From assembly GCF_037975245.1 (NCBI RefSeq), contig NC_092578.1:4034001-4098000 (forward strand): DNA of 64,000 nucleotides, given 5' to 3'. Source of the stretch: Apostichopus japonicus (lineage: Eukaryota; Echinodermata; Holothuroidea; Aspidochirotida; Stichopodidae). Shown here in pieces: positions 27,501-36,500 of the stretch (within the stretch, counting starts at the first letter, position 1; the number at the start of each line of letters is the position of its first letter). Below the pieces are notes generated by a model, which had not been told where the DNA came from, ran no database searches, and saw nothing but the letters and a program-made list of their open reading frames with translations. The translations under genes and the position numbers were made by a program.

Positions 27501-30500
27501 TATATGTATATATATATATATATATATTTATATACATATATATATATAGATATAGATATATATATAAATATATGATTGTTTTATGTGTGGATCACTGTAG
27601 GATGGGATTGGCATATACCTTTGGATAAGTCCTCTGGTTTGGTTTTGTCACTACTTTAGTCATACAGTATCTTGAATTTTAAAGGAAATATTCTTTCCAA
27701 GAATCCAGTCTATAGCAAAATGTCAGTTTCAAGGAGGCCTTCTCTATATGAATAAATTTGTCTTCATTTTAGAACAAAGAGAACTAACAAAAAGTACAAA
27801 GTCAAGATCAAGTTTGTTGACAGAATATGTTAAAATCATACAGTCATATATAGTTTATATAGGTGACAGAAAAGAAAAGAAAATTTAGGCTATGAAAATT
27901 TAGGCTATGATTTGGAATGAAAAACTTTGTGGTACATTGACTGCTTTGGTTTTAATCGATCGATTGAAAATGTTCCAGTTTTTTTGACTTGTTACCACAT
28001 TCATTCATCTTCATTTCTAGATTGAAGGTGCACATTCGATTTTTGTTTTTCACAGGCATGTGATGGCCCTATACCAAAAACAACGAGTCTTTATTCTTTA
28101 CCACTTAATATTATCCTTGTAAATAGTATTGCTGTATCATATTTTATAGGTGAGTTTTTACATTTTTACAACAGTTCTAGTTGCGTCAGTTTTAGAATTC
28201 TGACTGTGTTTAAATCATTGCAAGCAGCCGGGATTTCTTTGTAGAATTCTTCGTATTATTGTATATAATATAGATGCATTCAAGAGTAGATATTGTACAG
28301 GTTATATTGAACAGGGAAATGGATAGTAATATAAAATAAGAGTCTATTAAAGGGCTTCTCAATAGCTAGTTTGTGGGCCAAATCTGGCCCACATAAAACA
28401 AATTGCCCACCATCCTGCTCTAATTGGGTATGCAAGCTATACTAAGGCCTTAGGCTTGAGCACCTGGTCAGCCTACCCTGCACATTGTTCAACCTAGGTA
28501 TAGTGAGATTTTCACTAAATTTGACCTTTGACCTTAGACTTGTTCACCTGACCAGTGTACCCTGCACATTGTTCAACCTAGGTATAGTGAGATTTTCACT
28601 AAAGTTGACCTTAGGCTTGAACACCTGACCAGTCTACCCTGCACATTGTTCAACCTAGGTATAGTGAGATTTTCACTAAATTTGACCCCTGACCTTTGAC
28701 CTTAGGCTTGAACACCTGACAAGCCTACCCTGCACATTGTTTAATGTAAGTACATAGTAAGATTTTGGTTCTCATTGTCCCTTTGCTCCAACCAATGTAT
28801 CTATTAAGCTAAGAACTGTGTTTTGTTATTAAAGTCATAGAAGATAAGAACACAAATTCTGTTCTACTCTCATCTCTTTAAAATCCATTGCTGATAATAT
28901 TTGTCCTTTCATATTTTGTCCCAGTCCAACCTTTACTCTCTACTCTTCCCGAATTCTCTCTTTATAGTGGAGAAGGACGTAACAGCCTTTTCTCTCCCTT
29001 ATCACTTTCAAATCTCAGATTTTATGCGCAAGAACGGAAGTGCGGCGCTGGTATTTTTCTGGCACACGGTGGAGAGTTACCGAGTCACAGCAGAGCAGCA
29101 ACTATCTGCGCTTCATTTACAGAAACTCCAGCCGTCCTCAGATAAAGATAGTAGCAGCGGGAGCTCCAGGGAGCCCTCTATCGACTTAGAGGGGCTCCGT
29201 GCCGCAGCGCTGAATATATACCACGAGTATCTAGCCGAAGATGTACGTACCTATCGTTGTATACAATATTTAAACACAAATTTCAGAGAATAATCAGTTT
29301 TGAGGATGTTTATATTCTCTGATGTTTGTGTAAAGTAGTTAATCTAAAAGAAAGAATGTACAATTTGTAAGGTTTGAATGTCCGTTTCTTTGGATTGAGA
29401 CATTAGGGAAGAAATGTATCGGAGATCTGACCTAAAAAATAACCCTATCACACACAAACATAAACAGTAGCAATTCTGGAGTCACTGATTCGAATCCCAT
29501 TTTTCATTGCCAAAAGTTACTCTCTGCTCTTTTCAAATTTGTTCATCGTAATTTTCCCAGTCAGTTATTCTGTCATTGAAAGTGCTTAAATTAAAAGCAT
29601 TTTCGTTCTTCTCTCCATCCCTTGTCTACTAATCCTCTTACATCTTTCTCTTTTGTGTTCACCCTCAATATTAACCTGTCTGTATTCTGTGTTTGTGTAT
29701 TTGTCCCTACTGTTACTGTAACTTGTCTTTCAGCCTCTGAAGAAGATCCTGCTAGGAACAAATTGTCAGGCCCTCTTACTTTTACACATCAAATTAAATG
29801 CCAGTAGATATATATTCCAGTTGGGAATTTCTATAACTCTGAAATATTTGCAATTTTAGTTATTCCATTTGTTACTTTCATATGAATGTATAATATTTCA
29901 GTTTATCAATCTTTGATATTTTTAATTTATTCTAATAATATCCTTGTTCAGTTCGATTCTTACTATAGCACATCTTTGTGTTAATAACAAGGCCTAATTT
30001 GAACTCAAAGACCTAGGGACCACCAAAGATGTGGCAAACAGAACAAAATTATTCCCTTTTCTTTGAAGCACCATAGTTTTGTGTTGTTAAAAGCTTCCTT
30101 GGAATAAATTTAATAATTCCTTAGGGCTTCCCTATTTTTATTTCATTAATAACTTTCTACTCTGTGTGGATGGACTTGGCAAGCTACTTTATTTTCCTTT
30201 TCTTTTTAACAAATACAAAGAACCTGTTTTTTCTACAATGAATACAACATATTCTATGAATAGCTAATGTATTCGTGTACTGCATTTTTCTCTAGGCTGC
30301 CAACAGGGTTAATGTAGAGCCAAAAATTATTAAAAGGACTCTATTGAAGATCAAATACGAGGAGCCTTCGGATGCGGTCTTTGATGAAGCTCAGCAACAG
30401 GTATGAAAGTTGCTAGAATCCTCTGTTATTTACTACTACCAGTGTGCATGTGCTCAGCAAAATCATAGCAACAAAGATGAAAATTGAATTGTTGGTATCA

Positions 30501-33500
30501 TGTCATTGCTAATTTAGTGCTGGGTTGTACATGCTTTCTTCTGACAGTGGAGGCCATCAGGGGTGTTACAGCCTTGGGCCAATTATGGGGGGCTTGGTAA
30601 AATAAAGAGATAAAGAAGAAGGTATGCTAGTTATCCTAGTATAATTAAGGAACATAAGACATCTGTGACGTAATTAATCAGGTCTGATCAGACTCTTAGT
30701 GTCCTTGCGTGGTGGCCAATTGGCTAAGGTGTCGGACTCGTGATCCAAGGATTGCTGGTTCGATTCCTGCCTAGTTCATTACGTGGTGTCCTTGGGCAAG
30801 ATGCTTTATCTCACTTGCCTCTCTCCACCCAGGGGTTAAATGGGTACCTGTGAGGTAACTTGTCATTGGGTGCAGTATATAACTGCTGCCCACTGGAGGG
30901 ATTGTCTCTGGGACAGGTTATCATTGACCAGGGGTAATATAATGTCTGTAAAGCGCTTTGAGACCTATCGCTGGTATAAATCGCTATATAAAAAGCAAAT
31001 ATTATTATTAAAATATTAAATGTTATTCTTGCTGTAGTACATTGCTATAGTACATTGTTATAGTACATTTGTTATAGGATTACTATGTTTCTTTTCATTG
31101 TTTTAAATATGTTTAGGGAGACGGAAGGTTGGGTGTTTGGGTGGAGGAGGTGATGATTTTGTTTCCGTAGGGAAGGTTAGCATGTGAGTGCAAAGCGCAT
31201 CACCTCATCTGAGAGAAAAATGTTGAATAGAATTAGTTGGTGAAATTAGTATGATCAGGTCAAAGGTTGCATTGCCTTGACAACCAACTGTAGTTTACAC
31301 TTGAGTGATATCTTGAGTGAGCACCCATATTGTATAAATAGTGAGATGTATGTAATTATATGTAGGTAAAAATAGGTATTTAATGATAGATATGTAACAA
31401 AGGTAAGTAATGTACTGTGTGGATTGATAGGTATGCAATGTTAGCTATGTAGTCATATGCATGTAATGATAGGCATGTAATGATATGTATTTAATGTTAG
31501 GTATGCAATGATATGTATGCAATGATAGCTATGTAGTCATATGCATGTAATGATATGCATGTAATGATAAGTATGTATTGATAAGTATGTAATGATAGGT
31601 ATGTAATGATAGGCACGAAATGATTGGTACATAATGATAGGTATGTAATGATAGGTATGTAATGATAGGTACAAAATAATAGATTTGTAATGATATGTAT
31701 GTAGTGATAGGTATGTAATATAGTAGATTTGTAATGATATGTATGTAATGCTATGTATTTAATGATAGATACATAATGATATGTTTGTAAGGGTAGGTTT
31801 TGTAATGATAGGTATGTAATAATAGGTATGCAGTGATAGGAATGTAATAGTAGATCTGTAATGATATGTATGTAGTGATGGGTATGTAATAGTAGATCTG
31901 TAATGATATGTATGTAAAGATGATAGGTATGTCATGATAGGTATTGTCATGATGTGGCACAATGTTTCTGTTTTATTTTCAGGTTTACAATATACTTCAT
32001 GAAGACCAACATTTTCCTGCCTTTAAGCAGAGCGTATTCTACATGAGATGTTTAGCCGAGCTAGATCTGTTGGAGCCGGAAGCCCCAAATAACCACCACC
32101 TGGACGATGAGTCATCGATTCACTTAGACTCATCGCCAGAACCGAGCATTGCTGAAGTGAGTTGTATCACTAAATTATCGACAGTTGTTAATGTAAAGGA
32201 CATCATTATCGCCCTAGGGTTGTCAGACATTTGGATTTCAACGGACATGTCCCCCCCCCCCCGTTAGAAGGGCGTCGCTTTTGATTAGTGATATTGCCTG
32301 CGTTTTCCTGATTTCAATTAAATTCAAAGCTGCCATTGTATTACATCCAATATTTGACCAGCTATTACCCTAAATACTACTTAGTCGCTGTGAAAGTTCA
32401 AAGACTTGGAGAACACTGTTTGGCTGTAAATATATTTATCAGGTATAAATTAAGTTCATCATTGTCGAGACAATTTGGTGGAATAAAGTAACAGATTTTT
32501 TTTTTTTCAAATAGCTTATCTATACTTCAACAGAGCCTGATAACATCAAAATATGGAAAATTCAGTGCAAAATGAAGCTTCAAAATGTTTCTGTTTTCTG
32601 TTCTGTTTTCTGTTCAAACCAATGGAACGACAGTGAAAACTTGACAACTCTTGGATAAGACACAGTTCTGCTGTCTCTGCTAAATGCTTCACCTGCGAAA
32701 AGCCAAAAAATCAAACAAATGAGTGTTTTTCCTACAGAGATATCTTGTGTATTATTTGAGTAGAAGGGTAGGGGGGGGGGGAGGACTTGTTATGGAATTT
32801 AGCTCATATATTTTATTGTTTTTTTATTATGTATTTTTACAGTCTTCAGAAGACCTATCATCCATGGGTAGTCATAACTCATCTGTAGAACATTTAAACG
32901 AGCTGGACATGACACTCACCGAAGACAGGAATCCATCCATCGTTGCAAGCATTAACCAAGCTAGTAAGTACTAAGTAACAGACTCGTACCATTCGATAGT
33001 GTACCCCTACCCCGAGTACATTTCTACATACTGATAGAGGTACTGGCAACAGTGTACCCATTCCTGAGTACACCCTATGTACTAGTAGTGTTACTCGCTT
33101 GAGTATATTTCTACGTACTGGTAGTGGTACTCATGAGGGTGTACCCATACCCAAGTACACCCTATGTACTAGTAGTGGTACTCGCTTGAGTACATTTCTA
33201 CGTACTGGTAGTGGTACTCATGAGGGTGTACCCATACCCAAGTACACCCTATGTACTAGTAGTGGTACTCGCTTGAGTACATTTCTACGTACTGGTACTC
33301 GCTTGACTCGGACCCTGTACTCAAACTCAGGGTACAGACTTGTAGTACTCGAGAGTGTTCTCATACCCGAGTACTTTTCTATGTACTGGTAGTGGTACCC
33401 ATTAGCATGGCTTCGTACTCATTTTCAGCAAAATTAAAGCAATGTACTCTTTGATGGTACTCTTGCACCTTATTTTGTACTCACACTTGAACTCGAGACC

Positions 33501-36500
33501 TTGTACTCAAACTCAGGGTGCGGCACTCACAGCACAAGTGGCCGACTCGCATGTGACATATCAATCTGAAATTGCATCATTCGCTTGTATACTCTCTCCA
33601 GCCAATTTTAACATCTTTGTATTTATTCTCGCAGCAATGATCCGTGACCAGGGTAGGAAATACGCCGTCTACACCATCCACGTCTCCAGGACGGACGAAA
33701 AGGGAACGGTCGAAATCTGGGACGTCTTCAGACGTTACAGCGAATTCCACGATCTCCACATGAACCTCAGCGAAAAATTCCCCGACCTCAAAGATTTACC
33801 GTTGCCCGCTAAGAAAATCATGAAAAATACCACCAAAAGTTTTCTAGATAAGAGAGGGAAGGCTTTGACCTTATATATAAAGGTAAAATTGATAATATTG
33901 AAACCCCAGCAGCAAACCCCTTCTTTTAATCATTGTGTATATTATGCTGTGTAGGGGTTGGAAATACGTAATTTTTCACATATGCTTAACCTCCACATTA
34001 TTTATGTATAAACCAACAAGGCATTTGCAAGCATTCCTATAAAAACAGTTCTTGTTTGTCTATATTGAAGTTGTTTTAATACTTTGCTATATTAGAATCC
34101 ATTTCAATATTTGTTCGTGAGCTTGTCTCTTCAAGTTGCATGGAAAGAGAGTCATGAACTTTACAATGATCTGTTATGTACCTTATTTGTACTTGAGATA
34201 TCTTTTGCTCATTAAAATGATTTTTAGTATTTATAAAATACTTATAATTACATACTTATAATTACATACTTATAATTACATATAAAATGTAAATATGTTG
34301 TATTTGTTGTACATATGTAAATGTATGTTGTATATGTTGTCTGTATGTTGTTGTATGTTGTTGTATGATGTTGTTGTATGTTGATGTTGTGTTGTCTGTA
34401 TGTTGTTTTATGTTGTTGTATGATGTTGTTGTATGTTGTTGTTGTATTGTGTTGTATGTATGTTGTATGTATGTTGTATATGTAAATGTATTATATGTAA
34501 ATATGTTGTTTTTCATTTTTGAATTTTAAATTAATTATCTCCTTTGATCTATTTTTTTGTTATCGTAGGAGTTACTGGAGAAGAGTCGGCTAATGGGACA
34601 CCCAGGCATGTCTGCCCTTGTTCATAATTTTCTCGAGCCGGGAGTTTATAATCGGGGCAGAGGCCAGCTCGCTAGAAGGGTAAGTGCAGCCATCGTCCAA
34701 TCACCAAAATTTATAAATGTGAAGCTAATGTTTGGTTGGTGCAGGAGTCCAAAAATGGCTTCACTTTGTGAGGTTCACCCTCTTGGGTCTGAACCTGGTT
34801 GATTAATTATCTGTCTCACATTAACATCTCTCCTTGTGATAAAATGTTTGTGTAGTCAGCCCTCCATTAACTACTGGAGGCATACACAGAAGAGTGTTCT
34901 CACACTGTAATGTTGGTAAGGTTGTATGGTATTGGTATGGTTGATATGCACAGCAAGTGTAAGTAGCAGTGTTTCTTGTTAAACTGTGTGAATTAGTGAG
35001 TTTGGCTGTGGCTGAGTCTGTGTTATAAAATTGCACCTTTCAGTTTTGATGGTGTCACTCTATGTCAGGGGTTTTCAGTAGGAGGTCTGTGGGTCGAATA
35101 TGGCCAATGAACGATTCCAGTTGACTCCATAATGAGTGCATAGGTATGTGTATAACTACAGTGTGCTGTATTGTAAGTCGTACCTTCAGCACACTATTAC
35201 GTGTTAAGCTTATCTGTAATGTCAGTCAAATGACCAGCAACTGCCATGGTGTAAAAAAGGCATCCAATCGCAAGGCACTTGACCATTACAGCATGATGAT
35301 GTTACACACTTGTGAACAGCTCACCTTTCTTATGCTGAAACATTTTGGGGTTTTCTTCTTTATTTTTAAACAGGTTGATCATCTTGTTAATCCGTTCAAG
35401 TCAAGTGTGAAGACTGTCGCACACACAGTGAAGTCAGTGCCCGGTAACCTAGTTGACGGTGTGTCCATGGTATCGGACCGTATGACTGATGGCATCAGTA
35501 AAGTACTCTCAATGAATAAGGTAACCCATCATCACTCCTATCAATCTGTATACCTGGTTCATATGTTTATAACATCATATCGTATGAGTAAAGTTCTCTC
35601 AGTGAATAAGTCAACCACAATCCCTTATTATTAAGTCAGTTTACCTGATTGAGAATTATAACAGTAGAGTGTGACTGATGGCATCAGTTTCTTCTTTACT
35701 TTCAGCAACCAACCAGACCATTGCAGAACATTGGAAGGGTGTCGTCTGTTACAGATGTACCTGTGAGTTAGCAAGCCTTAAAAAACTCAATTTTCTCTTT
35801 ACCTTAATAGTCAGTTTAATAAAAAATATAGTGATCACTCCATTGGCAAAGCTCATGTTAACCAAAAATAGCACTAGAGCCTAGGTTGGGCCTAGGAAAC
35901 AATGATATCACAGGCTCCCTTTTTACATTCTTCAGGTTTCTTGAAAGCATATTATAAAACTGAAATTACATTTTTTGATATCTCATATTTCTCCAAGGTT
36001 CCCTTCATAGTTCACTAGGCCCCTAATTTATTTCAACCTCTGGGATAAAAGACCCTCCCACCCCCCCCCCCCACCACCACACACACACCCTCTCATCAGG
36101 CCTGACTAGAGCATTGATGATGCAAAACTCAATAGGCTTGCCGTTGATATCCAACAGCAAGAAAGATTAAGGTCATTATAAACACATTCTTTTCATCAAA
36201 AACAGAATAAGTTCCATAACGGCAGAAAAATAATGATAAACTAATAAAAAATATTAAAACTGTTTGTATCTAGGCATCTGGTCACCCTCTTGTAATCTTT
36301 GTTTATGTTTAGGCATCTGGTCACCCTCTTGTTATCTATGTTTATACAGAAGGTATCTGGTCACCCTCTTGTAATCTTTGTCATGCCGCGAAAGGGTCCA
36401 TTAGCTATAGGTTGCATCCAAAAACCCGCTGTTTGTACTAAACGGCAGGTTTTTTCCAGTTGGTTAGCTGAGTGATCAGTCCCATCTTTGGCACCTTAGT

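Noticed and set aside
28968-29018. Including this stretch as constitutive SNX13 coding sequence
   Set aside because: Using the downstream acceptor removes the only gap in the RGS alignment, so the upstream one is treated as alternative.
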